DNA of 64,000 bases from Xylocopa sonorina. Taxonomy: Eukaryota; Arthropoda; Insecta; Hymenoptera; Apidae. The notes under the pieces were generated by a model. The model ran no database searches. It was not told where the DNA came from and saw only the letters and a list, made by a program, of their open reading frames with translations. Made by a program: the position numbers and the translations under genes. Below, one piece after another: positions 39,401 to 52,500 of this stretch (its first letter is position 1; every line of letters begins with the position of its first letter). The stretch lies in contig NC_135197.1 in the NCBI RefSeq assembly GCF_050948175.1, positions 8,636,501-8,700,500 on the forward strand. The letters are read 5' to 3'.

Positions 39401-42400
39401 TCTCCTCTAGTCTAAGTTAACAGTGACCTTTTCTAAATGAAAAACTAAACATCAATAATTATCGAAAATTCTAAAAATCCTGGAACACACCGTATACGAT
39501 AAAGCGTTCTACTAAAGAAACTAGCAGTGCGTTTTTACAAAACGGTCGAAACTTTACTTCTATCGCCGTGTACGTAGATCCTCGATCAGGAACGAGCGTG
39601 GGCGGACAGCAACTCGCGAGTGGAGATCGACTCGATCCGGATGGAAACTGGAGAACCGCGAAAATGTTGAACCCAGCCACCGAAACGGCTTCCAGGATAA
39701 TCGTGAGCCCCATCATCGTTGCCATTGTCGCTCTATGTTGTTTTTAAGGCTCTCCCATTTCGAGTCTAACAGGATTCGTACGTTGGGAGTGGCTCGCGAA
39801 AACTATGTAGAGATTGGAGGTACGATTCGACGTTTATATGGCTCGTTCGTAGCCCTGTTGGAATTTTCATTTTTCAAACGTCTAATTGCGCCGCTCGATG
39901 GATTATTCTACGTCTTCCTCTTACCTTTTTCACAACGATTCACATCTTTTTCGATTGTATCGTCAAATTCTGACAATCCAAATTATGAATTGAAACAACA
40001 ATCGAGAGCTCTATCGTTAAATTTAGAAACATTTGAAAAGTGAAATCAATTGTGTACTCGTCGATCAATAACGAGCCTCGAAGTAGAATTTATCGTGATA
40101 GTGGTCGTATCATCTCAAGAGAATATATTCGAACGAACGTAAAACGTGAATTGAACCTCAACGCGAAAATCAGTTCGACGAGTTCGCTTTCTGCCCGCAC
40201 CGTTTCGTATCTCCAGAATTCACGATGGCGGACGGTCGCAGGAACGACGCGGATATCGAGAAGTCAGCGTTGGTTCGCCGTCCCACTGACTCCACGTGTA
40301 TCGCGTCGTGAAATGCGAACTCGCGTCGACTTGTAAACTTCGCCTAGGCCTCTTGGATCACAGCTCCGACTTGCAACAAGCCCGATGGGACCCGATGCTT
40401 TGTGGAAATGATCCCACCGTGGTTCGCCGTTGGTCGACGCCTCGCATACACGGACATTACGGTGGGCAGGATCGAATCTACGCTTCGAGCAGGGCATAAA
40501 CTAGACCAGTGGAGAGCACAATACGCGCGCAACGTTTCATCATTTCCGTGGAACGGAGGATCTTGGGAATGTTCTCGAAGCGTGTTGCTCCAGCTGCACG
40601 AAGTTGTTCGTTGTCAACTCGCTATTCGGCGTTTTCGTGTGCTTCATCGAATTGATATAACGAACATAGGAGGTAGCGAATTGAAGTAGTTCTCAATTGG
40701 TATGAAAAACTTCTCTATTCGAACACGTTTATGCTTTGGAAAAATTTAGAATAGAAAGATCGACAAAGACACTGTACAATAGCGGATGATTACCATGACT
40801 TCGTCAGGATTGAGATAAGAATGGAATCAAGAATTGACACGATATTTAAACGCGAAGCAATATCGTCAACACCTGAGAGGAACGTATAACTTGCTACTTT
40901 GGACGTTCTAAACAACGTAACCAGTAGTGTCAAGGGAGGAAATCGAAGAATATCTCCGAGTTAAATCGAGTGGTCCAAGTTAAGCGAAGCGTGTCGCTCG
41001 AACGCGAGGAGGAAGGAAGCCGTAACACCTTGGTCGCAGGACGGTAATTAACATCTCAGACAGCCCGTGGCTCGTGTGGAATGAGCTAAAGCGAGCTGGA
41101 AGCCTATGGCGCGACATATCTTACGATATCTGTCCCCGTATCTCGATGCAGCGGTGAGATACGATGTCTCGACCGCTGTTTCGACTAATCGTAAATAAGG
41201 ATTCGATTTCGCACTTTCTTGCCTGAGATAGGCTGCGCGGGGTCGCCGAACGATAAATTTCTTCATACTTTCGCGGCTGTTCCTGGCTGGCCACCATGAA
41301 CAGCTGTTGGGCCGGACGTCCAAGAACTCGCGCGATTTTTATCCAATGAAATTCAACGACAGATAAAAGTGCGACGCGAAAGCAAATTGACGCGGAAGCA
41401 TTGCATCAAACGTATATCTAAATATGTATTCGCGTTAAAAATAAAAGATATACGAAGGTTTTCGACACCCTTACGACGCAATAAGAGCTGGCGACTACTG
41501 TGCAATGAATTGTTATCAACTCGAGCATTCAAACAATAAGCAATTAAGAGGATACTTAATTAAACAACTTCCCACGCGCCAAAGCACTAACTGTCAGCGA
41601 GACACTCGATACTTTAACGACTCTATTACACCGAGTAGATTCTCGATCTATTCGCATAAATAATATTCCATTACACCTCGAAGGAATTTTAATAGCAACG
41701 TAATATCCCTTTCACTCCTAATCCTTCAATTATTTTTCGAAATTTCTTGGAAAACGCGCCTCGTTTCTCGTTTACTTGGAATTACTTATCGATTTTCTCG
41801 AACGTTTGTCTAGAAAAAACAATCGTGCGATCTGTCGATTGTCCAGAATAGCTTGGCGATTTATTCCGACATCTGTGGACGCTGATAATAATTTGAGAGA
41901 AACGGCTCAGGCGAACGGCACAGTGGCTACGTTCATTTCGAGTTTGCGATGGGTGGCTCGATCGATCTTTCGACTAACGGAACCACGAGTCGGCATGGAT
42001 TACGCAACTGCCATGATCCACGGTTAGATCACCGATTACGAGCATGGATAAGCTTTTAAGCGCGTTTATGCGAGCATTCGGCCTCGCGCTGAATGATTAC
42101 GATTTATGGGATTCTTTGTGGTGGCTGATCTACCAGCCCGATCTCGAACGTCCTCGCGGAGTCTACTGGCTGTGACGAGCTAAGACACCAGCCACAACGA
42201 GCTACGTATCAAATAAATAGCGAGTGGCAATGGACGATAAGATAAGATTAACATTCGTTTATCCGATACACGAGCATCCACCAATTCTATTTGACTTTAT
42301 CCATGAGAAAATAAAAATTCGAAAAAACCGTTCAAAAAATGCAAAAATCGAAAAGCTGCACCGCGAGACCTGTAAAAAAATGGCAATCATAGTCAGGGAG

Positions 42401-43264
42401 AAAAATTGTCCACGTGTAGGGGTTCATTTTACGTATCCATTCCGTTCATCCCTGTGCACCAGCAGTTACGGTACAAAGAATTTAAAGCAGCGAAGCAGCG
42501 CTCGCAGAAAAGTTTCAGACGATGCGGAACATGGTAGCGCACACGGAAATTGCGATCGTAAATTAAACCTAAACTAAACAGACGATACGTCAGAGGCGTA
42601 CCGCGAGCAAGGGTAGTTCGGGCTCTTGTAAATCTCGAGATCCTCGACTCACGATCGCTGTCCGGTTGGATAAGTGCCCTGTACTTAGGGGAGCCTTGAG
42701 ATAAACATCCACGGTTTATGTTAGCTAGAACAAGGCCGAGCGTTATGCATTACTCTTGCTCGCGTTCCTTGACGGTGAGACCGCTGCGCCGTCGCACTTC
42801 CTACTTCAAAGAGCTTCGACCAGGATCTTCTACACGATACTCTTGTCACGTTTCGGAGAAATTTTAAGGGCTAATCCTGGACGTAGTTGGAATAGGATGA
42901 AATTGAAGTAGAACAGAATTGTCTTCCGTGCTGTGTCTTCGAGAAGACCAACTTCGAAAATCCATTAATACGCGAACGCTAATGGTGGAAGTCAATAAGA
43001 ACAGAGCGACATGTGACGGAAACCTGTGTCACTGCGTTCAACGTTCCCATTGCATTATTGTACAGGTGATGTAGAGAAAATTTTCGAAGCAGTTTTCATC
43101 GAAGACAAATTTGTTCGTGCAATTTTGTTCCAGTTTGGCTTACGAAACCACCCCTTAGAATTTCTCCTAAGATTATTCTAACATTCAGCGAAGTTCTTTC
43201 TTTCGCAAGAGGTATCCTTCGCGACAGAACGGTCTTCGTGAACGATTCTAAGGACAGTACTCAC
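24439..43264. other. Non-coding DNA, probably wb intron
   Basis: I find no laminin-like cysteine-rich exon and no other supported gene in these 19 kb. Two weak points: TATATAAG at 37357-37364 precedes a purine-rich leader and a short frame from 37497, and a block at 39475-39744 is open on both strands. The longest frame, 28482-29057 (+), has no recognisable motif. Confidence 0.5.
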
Positions 43265-43546
43265 CTGTGCAGCCTTCCGCGGACAAGCCGTAATGGTCGA
43301 TGCCGCAGCGATCACACCGGAAGCCAAGGACGCCGTTCGCGCACCTGCATTCGCCGGTTACGGGATCGCAGAGCTCGTCGAGGGCACCCACGTCGCAGTC
43401 GCATTCCCGGCAACCTGCAGTCACGTTCCCGTAGCCTTCGATGCAAGAGGAGCAGTCACGACCCTCGAACAAAGGCTTGCAGGGACACTGACCGCTTCTC
43501 GCGTCGCATTCGACGGAGCTGCTGCCCATAGGATCGCAGTCACAGG
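43265..43546 (-). CDS. wb: wb exon: two LE repeats; last laminin exon in the window
   Basis: There are 282 bases, phase 1 in and phase 1 out, acceptor GTTGCAG, donor ACA G|GTGAGT. It encodes CDCDPMGSSSVECDARSGQC and then CDCDVGALDELCDPVTGEC, two regular LE repeats with a sequon (NVT). The exon ends mid-repeat after GLSAEGCT, so at least one more exon must follow on the minus strand. I find none down to position 1. Confidence 0.93.
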
Positions 43547-46500
43547 CTGCAACCGTGAGATTTTCTCAATTTTCCTGTTCAAGATTCCTCTGCACGTGAA
43601 TAGAGAGACGCGTACTGCTACGATCTCTCGTGTTATCGTTAATCGTATCGTCGAATAAGCGGGTAATTTACAGAGAGCCGATACAACTTGGGAATTTTTA
43701 ATTAAATGTCGCAATGCGTATGTAAATTCGTTCGGCTCAACGGTACGCTCGACTGTAGGCTGATAGTAATTATTACCATAGTTTAAAGGACAGCGTACCA
43801 CTGGTTAGTAATATGTAGAATATCATAGAACGTTTAGCGATCGGAGTGTTCGCGAACGGTCTGATATCGCCACGGGATATCGCGTGCTAGGATCGACGAA
43901 ATAATGAACCAGAAGTAACAGATGATACTCACGCAAGCAGTTTTGTTCCAGGGGATTTCCGTAATGGACTGGTTTACATTTGTCGCATTTCCAGCCTTCC
44001 GTGTTACCGCGACACTCTAGGCACCGTCCTGTTTCCTGGTCGCAAGGGCCGCCGCCGCAAAGGCATGGCTCGCATGTGCCACCGGGTATCAGAGGGTTTC
44101 CAAAGTATCCTACGTCGCAACTTGGAGGAAACGAGATTTAATTCGACGATTTACGAAAACGAAAGTTAAATATGTAATATGGATTAATAAAATTTTCTTT
44201 TAAATGTAATTTGAAAGTGGTACATATGGATGCTTACCTCTCACAGTGATCGCCAGTGTAACCGGTCGGACACTGCGTGCAGACGTATCCACTATCGATG
44301 TCAGTGGGATCATCGAGCTGGCAGTTTGGACTAAAGTTGTTGGATTCGATTAAAAGTGGACAAGCGCATCTCTTGCAGTCGTTTGGCGCGCCTTGAAGAG
44401 CGATGCCATAGAAACCGGGTGCACAGCGATCACATTTGGGACCAACTGTGTTATGTTCGCAAGTCTTCGAAATAAAAATTAATTTAATTTATAAACACAA
44501 TCAGCTGGAGGACTATTTCAATTAAAAAAAAAAAACTGATACTGATGTTACGTGTAAAAATTTAAAAAAAAATTCGATACACTGATTGTTGATAAACGTG
44601 ATACCTATCCTCCCGCGACAACTAATTTCCTAAGCTACCATCGATTCCCTTCAATATCTTTGGACGGTTAGTCCATTCAGGGTAAGGAAGGAATCCTAAC
44701 GGATTTAGGTTTATGTCTGAACTACGAAAGGTACGTATAGTTCTCGTGCAACATTTCATCGGTAAAAAATGCAAATGTACTCACAGTACACTCGCCCAAA
44801 ACAAGATCGCAGGTACTCGCGTGGCCATTGCAATCGCATTTGACGCATACGTGTTGATCCTGTTGGTCGGATCCGTTCTTGATCAACTTCACGTATCCCC
44901 ACGCGCAATTCTCGCAAGAAAGACCCGTATACCCCTCTGGGCACTCGCACGATTCGACTAAATTGTTGTTTTCGCCAGTAGCTGTGACATCTCCAGTTGA
45001 CAGGACAACCGATAGCAAACTGAAACGCAATGGGAAAGGTTAAAAAAAATGATATATATATATAACGGTGAACTGATTTACGTACTTTCCCTCGATCTGC
45101 ACGGAATGATACTGCGCCCTGATCATGAGATGCTTCAAGTCCGCGAGAATCTTCATCATTTCGACTCTGGTAACAACGTTCCTGTGAAATTCGGTCCCTT
45201 TCATCCTTGCGGAGGTATCTTGGATCTCGTCGTGTATGTGGTACCAGCCGTTTTCGCGCAGAGGCACGACGATCTCTGCTTCCTGGCCATTATATTGTTC
45301 CTCGCCGTAAGCTATTCGCATGCCATTATTACCCTGCGAGGAAACGGGACGAGGAGATTAATTTAAAGAAAAAATATTACACGTAATCATGGTGATCTTT
45401 CTTTCGGTACACGGATAAACTGAAAGTGGTGCGAGCAGAAGAATGTACAGGGTGCTCCCCTACATGCTATTACTAATCAATTACTGTTGGTATTGAACAA
45501 AAATAGTTCATACTTTTTAAATCAATAATTTTCTCGTAAAAACTGGTCTGATACGTGTATTCATCGGAAGTAAAGAGTGATCGAGGTTATACTTACAACC
45601 AGGATAACGTTGGGCCCTGTGGTCGGTTTTCCACTGATGTCTCCGCGCATAACGACCCAGCTGACGGCGTAAGTAAGATTGCTACCGTAGGATGAGAGGC
45701 GATTACCGCAATAAATTCGCGGGGCTAACCAGAAAGGATCGTCGTGTTCTACGTCGGACATTGGGATCGTGAGCCAGCCACTATCCGCATCCAAAATAGG
45801 AATAATAGCGAGGCTCGCGTCTGTGTCTGTCACCAACCAATTCTCCAGCGACGATATCTGAAATTAACAGAGATGAACGACAGTCCTCCAATTTGAGATT
45901 CTCGACAACCATGATGCATCGATTGAATCAAATGAAAAGAAATGAATGATTATTCGAAATGTAAAAAGTAAAATAGCAGGTGTATCGAATGCGCGACTGA
46001 AAGCGCAAGGTATAATTTGTAACTGTTCTCTTTTATGGAACTACCACCTATGCTCGATTCAATTTTCCTCGTTCGCGTTAAGACGATAACAACGTGCTAT
46101 TACGTTCTTGCTCGTTTCGCTCGATGCACGTGTAACGCAGAATAGTTGTCGCTCGACGATGTAATTGCGACTTGTCCTTTCTTCGCGAGTGGATAAATGC
46201 AGTTATCATGCGTTCATCCAGTTGATCTTGAAATCTGCGCGTCGCGTCAACTCTCTGGTAGGAATCGAGTGTTTAAATTTCTTTTACCGTGTAATTAAAT
46301 TTGCTATTTTATATTTTACACAATTTTTACCACAATCATATCGATACGCATACATTGATGGTTACACAGAGAAAATTCTCGCTCGATTGCGCGAAGAAGG
46401 GAAACTTACCACGGAGTAAGACAATTTGGCGGTACTGCAACGATCGCTGACCCCAAAGCAGTAACAGGAAAGGCATCCATCGAGATTCTCCTTGGTCAAC

Positions 46501-49500
46501 GCGAAATGTCCGGGTTTGCACTGGTCGCAGAACTCGCCACCGACGTTCGCCTTGCAGAGGCAGTCGCCCTCGCAGTCATGGGACGGTAGGATCCCACGGG
46601 GATCGCACGGGCAAGGCATGCAATCGGGAAATTGTCGATAGCCGGCTGCGCACTGGTCGCACTTGTATCCCGAGTAACCGGGTTTGCAATCGCAAGCGCC
46701 TGCTACCTGGAAACACGATCGGTGTTTAACTCGATCGAGATCGAGATCGATTTGGCCGAATACGGTTCAGGAAAAAAAGGAAGCTGAGCCAGAACTGCTC
46801 CAACTGAATAGTAGTTAATCTTTTCTATTTCCTACAAAGTTAAACAACCAATCGTACGTTTTAGAAAGTGACGTCGATCGGTTTGGTCACTTGATAGTTT
46901 TTCCACTACTTTGTCTACATATAAATCTGCTTTTTACCACGTAAACGCTTGAGATCGAAGTAAATTAAAATCCAAGTGCCCAATTACTCATATCGAGACC
47001 ACGAGACTCGCATAACTCATCCTGTGCCGAGCTCGACTCGCGTTTCACGCGGTGTACCGTCCCAGAAATCAAACGTAGTAAATCAATGGAATTGAAGGCT
47101 ATTAAGATAGATGAAGCTCATTCATCACTGCGTGCATTTATGCGTACGCGTGCCTACCTTTCCCATATGCGTGTAGGAGTCATCCGGAGTGCAGTATCCC
47201 GTGCTACCGTGTACGTTGCAGTCGCAGGGCAAGCAAGGTTCAAGTGCGTCAGGGGCGACCCCGTTTGGTCTGTAGTAACCAACTTGGCAGACTTCGCAAT
47301 TAATTCCAGTCGTGTGCTCCTGAAACAAACGATTCCACGCGATCAGTGTTGATCCTGCTACCGAAAATCTCCCTTGTACGTTACGTATGTACACTTCTCA
47401 ACACTTGGAAATAAGCACAACATTTTTGTAGGAAGCACAGTACACAGCTCTGACAATTTTTACACAGATGTACATAGATGAGGGATGAAAAGCGTTCGTT
47501 TATTACAGCGTGTGAAAGGGTTAAACAGTGTCATTGTAAATTCGCAGTAGCAAGCAAATGCGAATAGGAAGAATTAATTCGTGAAACGACAACAGATAAC
47601 GGTTTGTAATAGTTGCTACTTATATTAATATATCTGTCTCGCGAACAAGATCTAGATACATCTACGATACGTGAGTTAACTATACAGTCGATGGAAATGG
47701 ACAGGCCAAAAATTGTCCTAATCGATCAGAGACTACAGAAGTACACGATAACTACAAATAAAAAAAAAGAAAGCGTAATTTGCGTCTATACAGTGTCATG
47801 AAAATCGGCTAATTCTACCTATACAGAATACACGTATGTAGGTGTAAGCAAAGAAACTCGTGCGGCGTGGCTTCTCCTCAGCGGCATTCGCAATCAGAAA
47901 AACAAGAGGGAAAAAAAAAAGAAAAAAAATGCACGACACAACGATCGCGTTTCACTGGTGAAATTCGGGCTTACTGTGCAATTAATGCAGACACCACCGC
48001 CGCGAAATTTCCCACGAATGTCCACGGACATTCTCCTGTCGGCCACATCCTGATCATATCTGCACGAGGTTGCATGTCCATTGCAGTTGCATTTCTCGCA
48101 GTGAAAGCCCTTCGCAGCTGTGCCAGGTTTCCACGGAATCTGATTGTACATGGGACAGCATTTTTCGCATCTTTCGCCGCACGTGTGGCGCTCGCATTCG
48201 CATTCTTGATGCTGAGAAACAATACCACCTCTTAATGGAACCTTATTAATCACCCGGACGAGGGTAAACCCGGCCAACGTCTAAATAATTCAGTGACTTC
48301 CGCGAGCTTTCTGCGAGCAGCAGACAGATACGCGATCTGTTCCCTGGAACCGTCTCGTCCTAAGTAAATTTTCGTTCCGCTACTAATGGATTTTCGTATG
48401 CGCGTCACTATCGTCGCTGATAAGGAAATAGTTCACGTCCTATCGATTCACGTACTCCGCGTACGTACCGTTCAATATTCATTAAGTGTACGATATTAGG
48501 AATATTGTTATGTTTACTTCGAACAAATATCGCGAAGCGTTGCTAAATGTAGTCGATTAATAAATTTCTCATCGTACACGATAGATAGCATAACGAATTT
48601 TATTAGCCGCGTATCGTTAGCCACGTTTAGTTTAGTTCACTGTGCTGTTATCGGAAATCTAAGAATACAATAATCCAAAGAAAATGATTGTACTCGACGT
48701 TTCTAGGAAAAGCAACGTCCCGCTATCGGTTCACTGAATGGGAAGAAGAGACGAGAAAAATAAGTGAAACGAGCGAAAGATAGTGGACTTCCGGTTTCTA
48801 GTCCCTTTCCGCGGCCATAGAATCAATTAACGCGGAAGACGTAATGGATATCGGCCGCGGGGCGCATAGGCGTGCATTATAAATCGCGACACGGCCTCCG
48901 CAACGAAGATGCTTCTTTATGCCTCGCGATACAGATAGCCGGTATTGCGCTTGGGTAAAACGACGAGAACGAGCGTGCAATCTCCTCTTTGTGACGTTTG
49001 GGAATTTATGCGAACGTTAAGATAACCGAACGCGCGGTATCGAGGGCATTAATTCGCACGCGGTTCAATTGACACGCGAATTTTATACTGAACTGGCGTG
49101 TAGACACCGCGAGATGAATTTCACCGAGCTTTCGTCTTCTTCCGGTTGTTCTATGCGAGCGTTACTAAAGCGACAAGATCGCACGCGCATCTCGCGTTTG
49201 TGAGAACAAAGAAAGTTCAGAAACGGAAAATTTCATAATGTTTACTTTAAAACTCCTCGTCGATAAAATAAGCGTCAACTTGTTAAACTAATAAACATAC
49301 TTTTCAACGTTTGTTCGCATCGTTCAGCGAGCGAAAAAATATAATTCACGAGCAAGTGGCACACGTTAGTTTAATTCATTGAAATGGTTTAAGCCCGCAC
49401 GAACGACTTCCCACACACAGTGGAGGATCGATTAAAGAGGTTACGGACAACATCGTTGAACTTTTCCATTAACCGTGCCCGTGGTTCGTGCAACGGAGCG

Positions 49501-52500
49501 GTCTCAATAAATAATTAAAGATCCATCGTGAGCGAAACGTGGTACTCCGCGCAGTAAAATTACAAACCCGCGTATGATAAGGGTTACGAGAAGTATCTAC
49601 ATTGTAACTGGCGAGATATTCAGCGGCGGACGGCGGGGGCAGTAAATTGTAATTAACACTTTTTACGAGGCATCACAGGCCGCATTGTGTTTCCATTAAT
49701 GACCACTGTCATTCATGAGAGAATAGGCGAACCGCGGGAAACGGTTAATGACTGCCTCAATGAAGTTTTATCGGGTGATTTAGTGAAGTGATCGATGGAT
49801 CGAAGGCTTAATTAACACGAGAATACGCTACGTACAATAATCGACTAGAATATTTCCTCGATCAGTTTGCACAACAAAATATACATATTCTAATATACAA
49901 ATGATATACACGAGTTCTTTGCGTTCGTTGGTACAACGCGTAGCTATTAAAAATAAAAGTATTTAAGGAAGCAAAAAAATATTCAAATAAAAAAGCAAAA
50001 CGCTCGATAACCGATCGTTTCGCGTGTAACAAAATCGGTCAACAACGTCGACAGCCTCGATCGAAGGTAACGGAACGAAATTTCTCGAGTGAAACCGCGA
50101 GCAAGACGGAAACGAGGAACACGACGTCATATGATCGACGATGACAGCTCGATTGAGACGTAACACGGAATATTTCGGATGCTCCACCGTTGGCTTCGTA
50201 TTCAGCAATGCGATCGCAATTCGGTCTACGTGCCAATCGTTGGCCGCGTGCTGCGCCCGGACCCGCCCCAAAAACTAATTCAATCTGCCACGGTGAGCGT
50301 CGCCAAAAGTCGATTCTAATCGGACGGAGTTCGTTTCGGCGGGCGAACGGTGTCACGATAAAAACGTTCAATCGGCACTCGATCGTGGTCCCGGTGAATT
50401 TTTTCAGAGAACTCGTGGTCCACGTTGTTCGCCGTTCGAAACGAGACGCGGCATTCGGTGACCATTAAATGGAACTCTGCTGCGAGAGAGGAAATAATGA
50501 CAAGTGATGGATGCGCTTAAGGTAATCGAAACTGGACGAATGCCTGGCTGGTCGATGAACTTGCTGAATTGCGATTTCGAGAAGAAACGATGGCTGAGAA
50601 CCGTTCTCGAACAACTTTATCCCGTGTCACCGATCTAACAGCCTCTAATTTTAATTAAAATTTTTCACAGAAATAATTCTAGTTTAGTGTAACTAAATTA
50701 CACGTCGTGTCGTTCACTGGCAATTTCTAACGCGATCCTTGAACTGAAACCCAGTTAGAACTCGTTCGAGCGGCTCGATAACGCGTTGGGTTCAACGCGG
50801 AGCATCGATCACTGTGCACTTGAGTAACTTCGCCACAGAAATGGAAGTATAATGGGACGTGAGAACAACGGCGAGCCGTTTGACGCGAGGCACCGACCGG
50901 CGATATTTTCAATTTTATTATGAAAGGCGCAACGGCCGCGTGATAGTCGCGGGGGTGATTAATGCATCGCCGAAGAAAGGTTTCGCAAGGATCGACAGAA
51001 GTCTTGCTCTTGCTTTCGAGGACACTGAAAGAGCGCGATTGTTCGAGCCTTATTTCAGCCAATATGCCCATTTCTGGATTTTAATTAATTGTACGCAGGT
51101 GTTCTATTGTCGTGATCGTGCAACCCTGCTGTTGTGAGAACCTTTCGATTTCCGAGCAAAATAATTCATTTAGTGACAGAGGAGTCAACTGAAGAAGATA
51201 AGTAGACCCTAAGAAGAGTACGTTGAACTACAATTCGCAAAGAATTTAATCGACGTATTCTACTGGTCGATTTAATAACTAAGAGGATCAATTTTAGAAT
51301 CTTGTTTGGTAATTCCACAATATTATAAAAAGAAATGTAAGAAGGAAGAAATTATCCCAAGCAAGAAGCATTTAAAAAATCTTGCTCGACGACCATAAAC
51401 TGTTGGAACTCCTTTCTTTTAAATTCAACTCTTTCTTCGCTCGTTTTTTGCCTTTACAACCTCCACCTCTCATTAGCGAGACAGATCGCGAATAAAAAAG
51501 AGAATTAACGACGGCTGAAAATTTGGAGCAACTCCCGCGCGATCGTACAAGAAACTTGAATGCACGGTAGTTCCTGCGGGGGCCAGCGGGTTTCTAACAG
51601 GCCACAGCCCCGAAACGATGGCGATCCCGCCATTAGCAGCGACGGTAGACAAAGGTCTGACAAGTTTATGGCATTTCGGACAGATTTATTTCCACGGACC
51701 TCTGCGGCTGCCTCTTCGAAACGGAGATGTTCGCGAAAGCTAACTTTAGAGCGAATAGCCCAGTGGAGAACGCAATCGTTCCACGATTTGCTTTGTAGAC
51801 ACGTATTTTTCCGATTATCGCTCTATCATTATCGAACTTCTGCTGCTCATCATCGTTGTATCGTCTGGTGTTTGGGATCGTAATATCGTTCGCGAATTTC
51901 TGTTACTCAATTTGCAAGTGAATGCAGAATGCATAAAATATGCAAAATATGCGCAGCAGCAACGCATTATAAAATTCAGAGAACGAAATGTACAATTTCC
52001 TTGTTGCATTTCGAGAAGTATAATATATAAGAATATCATGTTGTAAAGCGTATAATACGTATCGCAAAGATTTTAACGCTCGCTGTGTCCGAATGGGAAA
52101 TCTTGCAGCAGGTTCGAGGCGAATGTGTTAATTATGGAACTTGTGATCTGTCGGTAGTCAGTGTGCGAATTTTACGACTTTTCATTTAGAGACGAGTCGA
52201 CGTATGAATTATAACCATCGGTAACTTGTTGCGCGATATCGTGTTAAACAGAAAATTCGTATGCGTTCTCGAAATCTCGAACGTAACGTGATATCGTTGC
52301 TTTCACCTATCACGGAACATTGAATAAGGATCGTACTGTTATTACGAGTATTACGAGTCCTTCATCGATGTAGCTAAAATTTCCAAATTAAATTGTTGCG
52401 TTGGCAAAAACGAAAATTCTTCCATTTATTGCCAACGTTCGACCATTAATGAAAAAATTCCTTCGTACACTCACCCCATGTTGAACGCTGTAACGACACC

